The translations under genes were made by a program, and so were the position numbers. DNA of 64,000 nt from assembly GCA_039720395.1 (NCBI GenBank), contig CM077821.1:41166792-41230791 (forward strand), given 5' to 3'. Of this stretch, positions 1 to 11,342 are shown piece by piece. The stretch's first letter is position 1, and each line of letters begins with the position of its first letter. The notes under the pieces are model-generated. The model worked only from the letters and a program-made list of their open reading frames with translations, was not told where the DNA came from and made no database searches. This DNA comes from Liquidambar formosana (taxonomy: Eukaryota > Streptophyta > Magnoliopsida > Saxifragales > Altingiaceae).

Positions 1-10
1 TTTTCTTTGG

Positions 11-930
11 TTGGCAGCTCACAATAAATTCATGACAAACCAAGTGAGATTCTCTCGACACATCTCTACCTCTCCTATTTGCTCCCGATGCCACACATGT
101 GAAGAAGATGTCCTCTATGTCTTAAGAGACTGCCCTAAAGCCCGCTTTATCTGGGATAAATTTGTAGATACCACTTCCCAGATCCACTTCTTTACTGCTC
201 CCCTCTTTACTTGGTTGCAAAGTAACTGTCATACCAGCTAGCAATATGTCTTTGAACCATCATAACTGGAGTCTCTGCTTTCTTGCGATAATATGGAATA
301 TTTGAAAAAAAGGTCACAATAGAGAAGTCATTAGCAATAGCCAAGCTTCTCCCACAGAACTAGTGCATAATATCCTCTCTGTTATTAGCGATCTTCATTT
401 GGCTTTTGACCCTCCATCGGACACCCTCTTCCCTCCACAACCCCCCCAAAAAAAAAAAAAAAATCGTGCCTAGACTTGTCGAATGGTCTAAACCTCCTCA
501 GAGATGCATTAAACTCAGCACGGATGGAAGCTACATTGGCAACCCAGGGTCCGCAGCTGCTAGTGGTTTATCAAGGAATGACCAAGGAAGTTGGGTCTAT
601 CAAGGAATGACCAAGGAAGTTGGGTCTTGGGATTTGCTTTCAAGATAAGTGTTTTGCATAGTATAATGACTGAATTATGTAGCATCAGAATGGGGCTAAA
701 GCTAGCTTGGGATAATGGTTTCACTCACGTCCAAGTTGAATCTGATTGTGAGGTGGGCCCTCAATCTCATAAGAAGTGGTAACCCTCAGTTTCATCCTGT
801 GAGATCTCTAATTGTGGATTGCAGAGATACCTATCACGCCTATGGGATTGTTCTCTCTTGCATACCCTCCGTGAAGGAAATTGTGGTGCAGATTTCACCG
901 CTAATTGGAGTCACAACTATTTAGGGCTAG
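11..930 (+). mobile_element. Decayed LINE ORF2 3' end (zf-RVT and RNase H)
   Basis: The first open stretch (11-241) reads as a reverse-transcriptase zinc-binding (zf-RVT) region, with CSRCHTCEEDVLYVLRDCPK and a following FIWDKF. From about 463 the sequence reads as the RNase H-like domain common at the C terminus of plant LINE ORF2 proteins: LSTDGSYIGNPG (first Asp), a helix with TELCSIRMGLKLAW (Glu) and VQVESDCE (second Asp). The order zf-RVT then RNase H is the normal ORF2 order. The reading frame is broken by stops, by an A-rich run near 442-462 and by a 29-bp tandem duplication at 569-626. It is therefore a dead copy, and its 5' part lies outside the window. Confidence 0.8.
569..626 (+). 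repeat. 29-bp tandem duplication inside the RNase H region
   Basis: The 29 bases at 569-597 are repeated exactly at 598-626. Since 29 is not a multiple of three, the duplication shifts the RNase H frame, and the domain resumes in another frame immediately afterwards. The identity of the two copies suggests a recent slippage event. Confidence 0.9.
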
Positions 931-950
931 TGCTTCTTATTGATCCCCCA

Positions 951-1681
951 CCTAAACTAGGACCTCTCTTGTTAGATGACATAGCTGGTCTGTAGACCAT
1001 TCGGCTTTAGTTATTTTTTTTTTTCTACCCCCTTTGAACCAAAAAAGAAAAAAGAAAAAAGCATAGCCTATTTCCACACCCCTTCATAAATAAAGGAATG
1101 TAATAATAAGCCATGGAGAAGTGCAGATGTAGTCACAAGGAATGTGGAAATAAGAGTTCCCATTTAATATATTTTTAAAAAAATATATAAATTAAACCTT
1201 TTTTTCTTGTATGCTTAATGTGAGTATCCCCATCCCTTTGGAATGAGACTAATCTCATAAACTCATGTAATTCTCTTATCCTACATGTGTTGGGTAATTA
1301 TTTGCTACCTCAAACTCTGGGATAACCCCGAAGAGGTCATTAAACAGGTGGGATTTTAAATTCAAAACCTATACTTTCTGCTACATTTTTCTATGCTCAG
1401 TATGCCACATAAACTGACCCTTACGGTAAAGAAATTTTAAATTTACCCACTCATTAAATATAGAAATGATAGCAGTTCGATTTTTGAAAAAAAAAAAAGA
1501 AAAAAAGAAGGTTCTGATCCCACTTCAAGGGAGAATTCATATATATATATATATTTTTTAAAAAATTTATTATGAGAGTAGCATTCTTAAAATGAGGTAA
1601 GGTACACGTGCAAACCATGCTCCCATAATAGAGGCCTCTTCTTCTTTGGGTCGTGGATGCCACCAATTGATGCAGCAGGAC
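951..1681. other. Intergenic, no gene recognised
   Basis: AT-rich sequence between the LINE remnant and the hAT-like element. I see poly-T and poly-A runs, and a short stretch with a weak SINE-like B box near 1350-1375. No coding potential is apparent on either strand. Confidence 0.5.
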
Positions 1682-1689
1682 CATCCTAG

Positions 1690-1882
1690 TAGGCGTGTTC
1701 ATGGTTTAGGTTAAAACCGAAAACCAAACCGAACCAAACCAAACCGGTCGGTTTGGTTTGGTTTTTTTGTCATTAGGTTTGGTTTTGGTTCCAATTTTAG
1801 AAAACCGAATTGAATTGGTTTTTGGTTTTGGTTTTCATGTTTAAAAAACCAAACCAAACCGAAAAACCGAAAAAACCAAAAA

Positions 1883-1920
<38 letters not shown>

Positions 1921-2447
1921 GTGGGATATTTACGAAGAGCAAGTGAAACGGCGACACGTGTATGGTCTCGGTAATAAGCTCGGTCTACCTTGTTCCATCG
2001 GGCCAGCATGTCCTCGGACCATCCGATACCTCGGTCTTGACTGCTCTCGGGTCAATGGACCCTCGGGCCTTAATGCCCTCGTTTTGTGTCAACCTCGGGC
2101 GGGTTCCCTCTCGGTCCAATGAACCCCTTTCGGGCCGCATGAGCACGCGCCCCTCACGTGCTTCGAATTTGTCTTACTCCCCAGATCCGACAGAGGAAAT
2201 CAGACCGGGAGCAGAGCACGCTCCTGGAAACCGATCAGGGGAACGGCTGTCAGCGGCCAGGTCTGCAACTCCGAAAGATCCGCGATCTGGTCTGAAAACC
2301 CCTATCTAACCATGGTTAGCTCGGAACCCAAATCTGACTACGGTCAGGTCATGGCATTGGACCAATCCGAAACCTAACGCCTGCCTATAAGAAGAACACT
2401 ATTCATGATGAGAAAGGGAGGTTCCTCTAGCACAAAACCCTAGAAAC

Positions 2448-2511
<64 letters not shown>

Positions 2512-2770
2512 TCTCTCTCTCAGATATTGACTTGACCGTCGGAGGGTTTTAGACCGGGAAACCCCCGGTCTCCCCTGACGATCCTTTTTGGTTTCAGGTC
2601 CCCGCTCTAGGCGACGCTTTGTTCTCCTGCTCATCGGGAAGGTTCTGCATCCTCACACGACCACGAGCCATCTAAGTCCATACAACCCGCTCGGGTCACA
2701 GCGGCGCGACGCTCCAAATCCTCCGGATCACTCTTTCAAGGCGCTCCGCCGACTGTCCGGACTTTTCCCC

Positions 2771-2811
<41 letters not shown>

Positions 2812-3257
2812 CAAATTTTAATTTGTAATTTGTTGATTTTAAGTTTCTTATTGTTTTTCCTATTTTAGCTTGGCATGTATTAAACTAGTTATTAATGTTG
2901 TGTGAGATAATGGCATGTATTAACTTAGAGATTTAAACTTGGATTGACATATGTCAATTTGTTTCCATTTTGATACAATGTTTAATGTTTTTTTTTAGTT
3001 GCTAATGTAATGCTTTCATTAAAAATGTTTTAATTTGGAGTTTGGCATGTCATTTTTTTCATTTTCAATTATTTGTTGCTACTTGATTGGTTAAAACCGA
3101 AACCGAACCGAACCAAACCGAATTTTTATGGTTTGGTTTGGTTTGGTTTTTTTATAGTATGGTTTGGTTTTGGTTTGGGAAGAGCAAAACCGAAGTATAA
3201 TGATTTGGTTTGAAAAGTACCCCAAAACCGAACCAAACCGAACCACGAACACCCCTA
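1690..3257. mobile_element. Non-autonomous hAT-like TIR element (interrupted by an LTR)
   Basis: The left end begins TAGGCGTGTTCATGGTTT, and the reverse complement of the right end begins TAGGGGTGTTCGTGGTT. The copy is flanked by a perfect 8-bp direct repeat, CATCCTAG, at 1682-1689 and 3258-3265. Terminal inverted repeats starting TAGG plus an 8-bp duplication are typical of hAT elements. Both subterminal regions are built of AACCGAACC/GGTTTGGTT repeats. Removing the nested LTR leaves about 0.7 kb with no transposase frame, so this is a MITE-like derivative. Its right end lies about 125 bp upstream of the TatD start codon, in that gene's promoter or 5' UTR. Confidence 0.85.
1918..2775. mobile_element. 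Solo LTR (858 bp) nested in the hAT-like element
   Basis: The segment starts TGTGTGGG and ends CCCCGTACA, so it has TG...CA ends. It is flanked on both sides by TATAT (1913-1917 and 2776-2780), a possible 5-bp target duplication, although the site is a (TA)n tract and the match could be fortuitous. It is clearly more GC-rich than its surroundings. It carries a TATA-like CCTATAAG near 2384 followed by a long CT tract (about 2449-2520), as expected for an LTR promoter and leader. No internal retrotransposon coding region or second LTR is visible, hence solo LTR. The superfamily cannot be assigned. Confidence 0.65.
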
Positions 3258-3382
3258 CATCCTAGTCGTGTCCGCGCGACTTCAGAACCCATTTTTGGAA
3301 TCCTAAGTGACCAAACAGAGGATAAAAATTTAACACCTCTGAGGCTTTGACCCCTCTCTCTCTCTAACTCAGTAACTCGGCC

Positions 3383-6300
3383 ATGGCGACAATGCGAATG
3401 ATAGGCAAGTAACGCTGCAACTTCCAAATCTACCATTCTTCCACAATAATTTTTTTTTCCTTTTACACATCTCCAAATATATCTATCTAATTCATCACTC
3501 TGTCTCCCGTTGATTTTCATCCTTGAATCCCAACAGATATCGCCGTCAATTTCACAGGTCAGGCATTTCATCAAACACTTCTTGTCCTATTTACTGATTG
3601 GTTTGCATTTGGGAAGTACTTTTATTGCTTTTTGCAGCAAAAAAGTGTCAAAAGCAATAACAGAACTAACAAATTGCTGACCAAACCATGCATTTATACT
3701 ATTAATTATATTAAATTAGCATTCGGCAAGTATTTCTGCTTGTTTCGAGAGCAAAAATCATAGCAATTTTTTTCATTCAAAAGCAAGAAAAGTAATTATG
3801 ATGCATTCACCACACACGCACATATTGCTTCTCAATTTGCTATTCAAATTTTACACAGATGGCATGTTCAAAGGAATCTACAATGGCAAGCAATGCCACG
3901 CGCCAGATATAGCAACAGTGTTGAGTAGGGCTTGGAGTGCCGGCGTCAATCGAATCATTGTAAGTTTACTTTGATGCCTTTTACAGCTTGAGGTTACAAT
4001 TGATGGCTTATCTCATGTTTATGCTGTATTTGATTTTGGTGTCATTTGGAACGGGCACTGTCATTCTCTTGGGTTAAGAAATGGTCTGGAGAATGAAATA
4101 GCCATTTCAGAAAGGAGAATTAATTTTTACCCTCTATTTAGTTGCTAAGAAGAATGGGAAAAGAGAAAAGAGTCTGAAATATTAAATTTAAGTTCTTTGT
4201 TTGGGTATATATTTTTATTTTTATTTTTGTTGTTGTTATTGTGAGTCTATAATTTGGATTGAATGTATCAATTCAGGTCACTGGCGGGTCGCTCGAGGAA
4301 TCAAAGGAAGCCCTCGCTATTGCAGAAACGGATGGTTTGATACATTCTCTCTATTTCTTGCTTCATCTTCTGTCTTCTTATTTACTTTTAAATTTCTGCC
4401 CTTACTGTCTGTTAGCTGGCTTTTAACCAGTTTGACTCTTCATTGTCTATTACAGGAAGGCTTTTCTGCACGGTGGGCGTGCACCCAACGAGATGCAAGG
4501 TGAATTATTGTTCCTCAAGGTTTTGTTCCTTTGATTGTTTAATCATGTATAATACATGTGCAATAATGTTGTTTGGTTGGATATGTTTGTGAGTTCAGGA
4601 ATTTGAAGAGAGTGGGGATCCCGAAAAGCATTTTCATGCGCTTTTGTCATTAGCCAAAGAGGGAGTTGAGAAAGGAAAAGTATGTTTCATTGTCTTAAAT
4701 ATAAAATAACTAGGGATTATAAATTTAGATTTCCTAATTAACATACACAGTTTAATTTTGCAATGCCATAAGGATACTTCCAATATATGTAGCTTACATA
4801 AATTTATCTTTCATATATTGCATCAAGAATTTTGAGGTTTAGTTGTTAGTTGCCCTTTGGGGGTGACTCTTGGATTATATTATTGAAAATGAAAGTAATC
4901 ACAATCACGATTTTCCATCTTATAACTTATATATTTTCTAAGCACCATCATCCTTGAATCAAATTATATATTTTGTTCTAATTATAGAATATTGTACATA
5001 ACAAATTACTATGCATTTCCGATTTATTTTCTTAAAATTTTTTACAAAAAAGAATAAAAATAAATCATATGATCTAAGTTTTTTGAAAGTTGATAGCTAC
5101 TTGGATAATAAGTGAATTACTTTATCATTATATTTTAGATTCCTTAAATACATGCTTGAAATATAAACAATTAAACATGTCTATATTGCATGTGACTAAT
5201 TAATCATATGATCTAAGGTTGTTGAAAATTCTTAACTACTTGGATAATAAGTGAATTACTTTATCATTATAAAAATCGTTAAACACGTGCTTGAAAATCA
5301 AACATGTCTATATTGCATGCGAATAATTAAGATCATGCTTACATCATTCTTTTATCTGAATGGAGTTAAGTGAGTATTCAAGTCACCTTTCTTATCTTTA
5401 AATGTTATTCTCTTCTATATTGTAATGTCATATCCTACAAGGAAGGTGGTGGCAATTGGTGAATGTGGATTGGACTACGACAGGCTTCACTTCTGCCCGT
5501 CTGAGATTCAGAAGAAGTATGTGGCTGCTCAAAGAAATTTGTTAGGCATATATATCCTTTATTATTTTTTTCCTGATCTCATAGTTGTTCATTGTATCTT
5601 TAACCATATGAATTTGAGTTTGCATTGTTTACTTATGTTGTTAAATCTAGGTATTTTGAGAAGCAGTTTGAGTTAGCACATGTGATGAAGCTGCCTATGT
5701 TTCTACATATGCGTGCAGCTGCTGCAGATTTCTGTGATATTCTAGATCGAAATAAGGACAGGTGAGATTGCTGGACCTTACAAAATTACTAAGCACATTG
5801 TTCTGGCTAGATTTTGTCACTATTATTATTTCATGATAATTATTCTTCCCAAATATCTTTTTTCGCAAGGAAAAATGCATGGAGTACCTCAGAAGGTGAG
5901 AGATTTATAATAGGATTTCCTCTTAGATGTAGCTTCTGATCTTCATTGGCTGTTTTAAGAGACATTATCTAGATCTCTTGGGTTTCAAATGACTCCATAA
6001 CCGCCATTTTTTCAATGGTTTGTAACCAGAATTCTTCTTTTTAAAGGTATGAGTCATCTAGTTTATTTAGAATTAGGAACTTCCATGTATCCTTTAGCAG
6101 TAACAACTGACCTACGTAGGCTGAGGCATCTGTTTACGGGCTTGGTAAACCAATTCTACAACTCTTTATCTACCTTCTTTTTTCTTTTCCTTATGCAGCT
6201 AATTTTTAGATGAAGCTTCAACATCAATTTTGACAGTTTTTGTGTTGCTGTCTGTGCCTGATAACTTTGCCATGTTGGTTTTCATGGACTTAATCACATT

Positions 6301-9300
6301 TTCTCTTCTTGTTTAACAGGTTCAGTGCTGGGGTCACCCATTCATTCACTGATAGTGCAGAAGATTGCGAATAAACTTCTTTCATTCAGTAATATGTTTA
6401 TAGGTGAATACACTCCTGTTAATATTTTACTAGCTTTTCAACATGTGTTTCCTTTGTGGACATTATTATGGATGGAATTATAGTGTCATACAAAATTTAA
6501 TTTAATTACATGAGGTGAAATATCTGATATGGCATACTTGACAAGTTGACATGGCATATCGCGTATGCATTCCCCCCCTCCTAGTGGGTGCATCAAATTC
6601 AATTTTGATGGATGTTCTCTTGGGAACCTAGGGCCAATTGGCATTGGAGGATTTTTTAGAGATCAGTAAGGGGATATTGTGTACGTGTTCTACTGTTCTT
6701 CCTTCTTGTGGGTGAAGGTATGGCTTGGAAAGCTGAGTTGTTGGCTCTTTTGGAGGGTTTGGGAGAGATCTTCTGGATTGAGGATATATCAGATTATTGA
6801 TGAGAGCAATTCGGTTATTGTTATTAGCTGGGTGAGTTCAAGAAGTTAACTTGGAAGTCTGCTTGTTTCACCAGAGAGCTCCTGGACCTGGTGGGTTATT
6901 TAGATGAGCAGGCAAAGTGGGTGGCTAGAGCAGCTAATGGGGTAGTGAATGAGTTAGCTAAGAGGGGTGCTTTAACTCTATAGTCTTTTGTTTTATATTT
7001 TGTGTGTGGCATTTTCTAGGGTTTTTGAGTTAGTGGAGATTGTCTCCGCCTGTTTCTTTGAAACCCAATCGTGGCGTTTTCTAGGGTTTTTGAGTTATTG
7101 GAGGTTGTCTCCGCCTGTTTCTTTGAAACCCAATTGTAATGAGTCAGATTTATGAGTGATAGGGAATTGGCAGTAGAGCGTAGATTTATTTTACGTTTTG
7201 TGTTTGACAGTTATCTAGGGTTTTTGAGTTATTGGAGATTGGCTTTATCTGTTTTTTTTTAATTTTATTTTTAAATTCAATCTTAATGAGTCGGATTTAT
7301 GAGTGGGGATTGGCAGTAGAATTTTTTTATTTTTTATTTTTTTGGTTGAAATCTAATGAATCATATATAATAATATGAAGAGATCTGTCATTCCTCACAC
7401 ATAAAATCTCTACAGCAGTAACAACACTGGAAAATAAAATGCTAGGAGTTGGCTTCGGTTGTGCTGCACTATATAGCATAATTGGGCCAGGCTGAGGTGG
7501 GTTGGGGTTTTATGTATTTATTTGGGACGGGGATGGGATTTAGGGGTCCAACCTGAGAGGGATCTGGGATGGGAACAGGGTTGGGGTATTCCCATTGGAG
7601 GTTGGGGTTTTGGGATAGGGCCGCTCCATCCCAAGCTCGTTGGTTTCCACCCTACCTGCAGTTGGTGGGGGCTCAAATTAATAGCACTATAACCGATTTT
7701 AAACAGCATGCTGCATATGATTAACCGCGAGGTGCTGGCACAATTTGTCATGTATGTATGTACTATGTACATAACTACTTATGTGTGGATGCTGGATAGT
7801 TATTCATATATTTTTATTTTCTTAGTCTTTTGTGTAATATTTCTTATACAAAATGGGGAACCGAGAAGCTTAAGGCTCAAGCTTCCTGACTCAAAGATTA
7901 TACCTTCTGCATCTTGATACATAACTATCCGAATTATAATCCCACCCCCTTGTGTTTGAGGCCGTAAATCAGGTAGTCAGAAAAGCACTGCCCTAGTCTT
8001 AACACCCATGTTCCGTATCAGAAAATTTGCATTTCCAAAACTTTTATGGCAGTGGAGTTCAAAGGTATCTTCTTCTAACATGTCTTTTACCCTCAGTGCG
8101 AAGAAGGTTATGTGGCTACTGCTTAGAAAGAACACTTGCAGGCTCAAAGTTCTTGTTATCCTTCTTAGAACTCATTAAATTTTTGCTTAGTCGATCAACT
8201 TATGTGAAAGTTATTTCCTATCTGGGGTTTGGTTTTGAACCTATTTCTTGTTAAATACATATGACTTTATAGTGAAATTCCGTGGAAATTTCAAGAGTGT
8301 AACTTACTAATAAGCAGGTGTTAATGGCTGTTCTCTAAAGACTGCTGAGAATCTTGATGTCATAAGGGGCATTCCTGTTGAGAGAATGATGATTGAAACG
8401 GATTCCCCATATTGTGAAATCAAGAACACTCATGCTGGGATGAAATTTGTGAAATCTTCATGGCCTTCTAAGAAGAAAGAGAAGTATGATCAAGAGTGTG
8501 TTGTCAAAGGTCGCAATGAACCTTGTTCAGTTCGGTGAGTGGAAACCTTTTCTTGCCATATATTTTATTTTATTTTATTTTTCTCTTCCAGCTTTTATAT
8601 ATATTTAGTTTAAATGTTTCTCAATGAATTTATATTGACAGGGAGTGTTTTCTGTTAGGGAGTCTTTATAGGAATGGAGGAATCGGGTTAAAGTTGCCAA
8701 AAACTAGCTGAATTTAATATATTTGGGTAAAGATGTTTGCAAGTACCTCCCACTTGCACTTTTAGAGCTCTTGTGTAGGACTCGATCCAGTGTCAGCTGT
8801 ATCTTACATTGGCTAGTTCCTCCTTGTCTTTAACTTGATTAATTGGGTGGGGCCCTCCATTTTATTCCAAAAGAGACAACAGCTGCTTCGTGGTTGTTAA
8901 GGGATTTTAATCCCTCTCCTGGATTTCTGTTTTTACCATTATGTTGTTATGGTTGAACATAGGTTTTCTAAACTTCACTAGTACACAATATTCTCACTGA
9001 GAGCGTCCTTCAGTTTTTGAATTAGTTTAAGCTATTCTGTCATGTCACTGAATACCTTGCAAAATACAGATTAGTTTATTTTCACATTTGGAAAAGCAAA
9101 TCAAAGGCTCATTGTGCTGCTAATTGTTCACTCTTTATCTGCTAAATCTAAAAGTCGAGATGGAATGTTAACCATCAATGACATACTGCGTGAATTTCAT
9201 TTTGAGATTTCATCTCATCTAAATGTCTGTTAGGATCACTTTGGTGAGTGTTTATTATGAATTCTCAAGAACGTCTTAGAGTTCACCTTGCCGCATAGTT

Positions 9301-9819
9301 GAAGAGCTTTGTGTAGCAAAAGGTGCCTTGTGATTTTGAATGTGTTGTTTTTTCAATTTGTAGTATCCTAATTACCTGTTTCTTGAAATGATGTGGCCAT
9401 CGTCTGCAGGCAAGTTCTTGAGGTTGTGGCTGGCTGTAAAGGTATTGGTGACTTGGATCAACTGAGCAAGACCTTATATCACAACACCTGCCGGTAATTT
9501 GTTAGGCGTTGTTTCAAGTTCCTTTTGGATTCATCTATGACTGATTCAGGCATATAGATATTTTTTCAACTTTCACTATGTTAGCTGATAGATTAATCCT
9601 CTTTTAGCATATCAAAACTTAGGTATTTTGTGTTAGTGTTAGCTTGATATAATCCTGGTTATTTTTACATCTTCATCTCCTGTTTCTTAACCACCATAGT
9701 TGTTTATTTCCTTAGTTTAGAGATCCTTTATGAGTACTAATTTGTCATGCAGGGTTTTTTTTCCTCATGACTTGGACTCAGTGGCTGATGCTCTTCTTAC
9801 CAGTGGTAATGACGCTTAG
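3383..9819 (+). CDS. TatD-type metal-dependent DNase, 12 exons, frameshift in exon 9
   Basis: Exons: 3383-3404, 3537-3557, 3859-3959, 4277-4334, 4456-4499, 4599-4679, 5446-5516, 5651-5761, 6320-6403, 8318-8534, 9410-9493, 9753-9819. The product starts MATMRMIDIAVNFTDGMF. It carries family blocks [53 protein letters not shown] and NTHAG, i.e. the Asp, His and Glu metal ligands of the TatD amidohydrolase fold. TatD proteins are Mg-dependent 3'-5' exonucleases acting in DNA repair or degradation. The exons sum to 961 nt, one more than a multiple of three. An extra A at 6370/6371 in exon 9 shifts the frame and gives TAA at 6372-6374 (codon 188). Before and after this point the frame is clean, and the expected length without the extra base is about 319 residues. 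Either a very young pseudogene or a consensus error. Intron 1 is GC-AG; intron 9 carries a LINE fragment. Confidence 0.88.
3405..3536 (+). other. GC-AG intron (TatD intron 1)
   Basis: The exon 1/intron 1 junction reads ATAG|GCAAGT and the 3' end is AACAG. The GC donor is otherwise a perfect match to the U1 consensus, as is usual for GC-AG introns. Using it is the only way I found to join MATMRMI to DIAVNFT in frame. Confidence 0.8.
6550..6990 (+). mobile_element. LINE RNase H-domain remnant inside TatD intron 9
   Basis: Shifted frames read [19 protein letters not shown], then a GGFFRD block, [12 protein letters not shown] and, near the end, [18 protein letters not shown]. These are the usual motifs of the RNase H-like domain ending plant LINE ORF2 proteins (Asp, Glu, then the C-terminal helix). 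Several stops and frameshifts show it is dead. It lies in the sense orientation of the host gene. Confidence 0.75.
7006..7325 (+). repeat. Three-copy tail repeat of the intronic LINE
   Basis: A unit of about 65 bp containing CTAGGGTTTTTGAGTTA and a GTCTCCGCCTGTTTCTTTG block occurs at 7006 and 7071. A more diverged copy begins near 7210. The second and third copies share a further tail (AATGAGTC..GATTTATGAGTG and GGCAGTAGA). This looks like 3'-UTR repeats of the adjacent LINE. Confidence 0.65.
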
Positions 9820-11342
9820 TAAACCAACTTCTAATGACTTTGCTGCATGCAATTTCTTTCTCATTGAACGAGTGCTCAGTTATTTTTTATTGAGGACTCC
9901 TGGAGTTGCAGTTTTACTCTTTTAAAGGTGAGAGTGTGAGACATTGGCATCAAAATGGAATTTCTTGAGTTTGGGATGTCAACTGAATTATATGAAATTT
10001 TTATTGTAATTTGCTTTGAATTTGAATGTGAAACTGCCATCAGTTTTGAAATTGAAATTGCTCTAAGCTTTTTCGTCGTTTCCAGGGGGGAAGTATATTA
10101 TTCAGTATCCACTTGTATACATTGCTTGCAACGCACTGGTTGCTGTGAGTGGCAAATTTGAGTTTGACCTCAGGTCTTTTTATTACGTGGCACATTTTTC
10201 CTTTTTCAAATTCCCTATGGTTATGGTTAAAATAATCAATAGGTTACAGAGAAATTGCATGGAGCAATATTTCAGCAGTTTCTTGTTGGCACTATTCTAT
10301 GCAAGAGATCTAATGATATTTAATTGAATTGCAAGATCTACTTTCTGGTTATGAAGGAAATGCAAATATTGGAGGAAAGTTGAGAGGGTTATTGTATATA
10401 AATTAATGTCTTTTACATATATGCATCAATTGTTTGATTGAAGTGGAAATTAAGGAGAGGAAAAATACTGACCATTACATACTTGACTCTGGAACATGGA
10501 ATGCTTAATCTCTATGGTATCTATTTATTTTATATAATTTTCTTTGCTGATTTATGTATTTTAAGATTTTTATTTTTGTTTTCCAATAAAGAATGGATCC
10601 TTGATCCCCAACACCCCCCCCCCCCCCCCCTCTCTTCAAATGCTAAGCCTACCCTACTGGGCGACATTTTTATTTATTTATTTTTAAAGATTAAAATTTT
10701 AATATTTAAGAATTTGTTCAGAGTTTTCTGCTAATCATTCTCATTCTTCATTTCTTCTTTAACAAAATACATGCTATCAAAACCATTAGCCCGTGTAATG
10801 TGGTGCCAGCCTCCCAGGGTGGGTGAGGGTTTGGGTATCCATAGGTCCAAGGGGTCAACTCCCTTCCATGCTATTATAGAAAAATGCTTCGCACAAGGAT
10901 GTCTGTGACCTGCAAGGAGACTCTCATATCATCTGCACAATGTCAATCTTAGTAATTTCTAAGGTCAATTCAGGAAATCAGTGGATTGTGAACCATCCTG
11001 CAAAATTGTAGTCTAAAAACATTTTAGGCCGGGCTTGGTAACTACAGGACTTTGCCAAAAAAGTGCATTTACTTGCCATTACACAGAAGTTATTACATAG
11101 CTCAGAACTACATATGCTCAAAAGTTACAATGAAGGACTTCCAACTATCAAATTCATTTCATTATCTTTTGCTTTTTAGTATGCATGTACCAATTTTGAA
11201 AACAGTCAAGGAACAGAAAAAGGCTGAATGTCAATGAGTCAATATATGGATGATAAAGGATGCATTTTCTTCTGTAACTTCTCCTTATACTGCTTCCGAA
11301 AGCATATTGGAACAACCACTCCACCTGCAACTTTCCCTATTT
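9820..11342. other. Convergent intergenic region between TatD and CP33
   Basis: This region holds the 3' UTRs and poly(A) signals of the two convergent genes. A C-rich run lies near 10612-10632. A segment around 10800-10870 has a weak tRNA-like B box. I see no further gene. Confidence 0.5.

Larger units (their letters stand above)
6404..8317 (+). other. TatD intron 9 with transposon debris
   Basis: This 1.9-kb intron is much longer than its neighbours. It contains a LINE RNase H remnant (about 6550-6990), a three-copy repeat derived from its tail (7006-7325) and a G-rich stretch (about 7480-7670) resembling degenerate subterminal repeats of a TIR element. Donor GTGAAT at 6404 and acceptor AAGCAG at 8317 bound it. 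Confidence 0.6.

Noticed and set aside
1700..1880. Interstitial telomere (AAACC-type repeats)
   Set aside because: The words are AACCGAACC/AAACCAAACC, not CCCTAAA, and they are the subterminal repeats of the hAT-like element.
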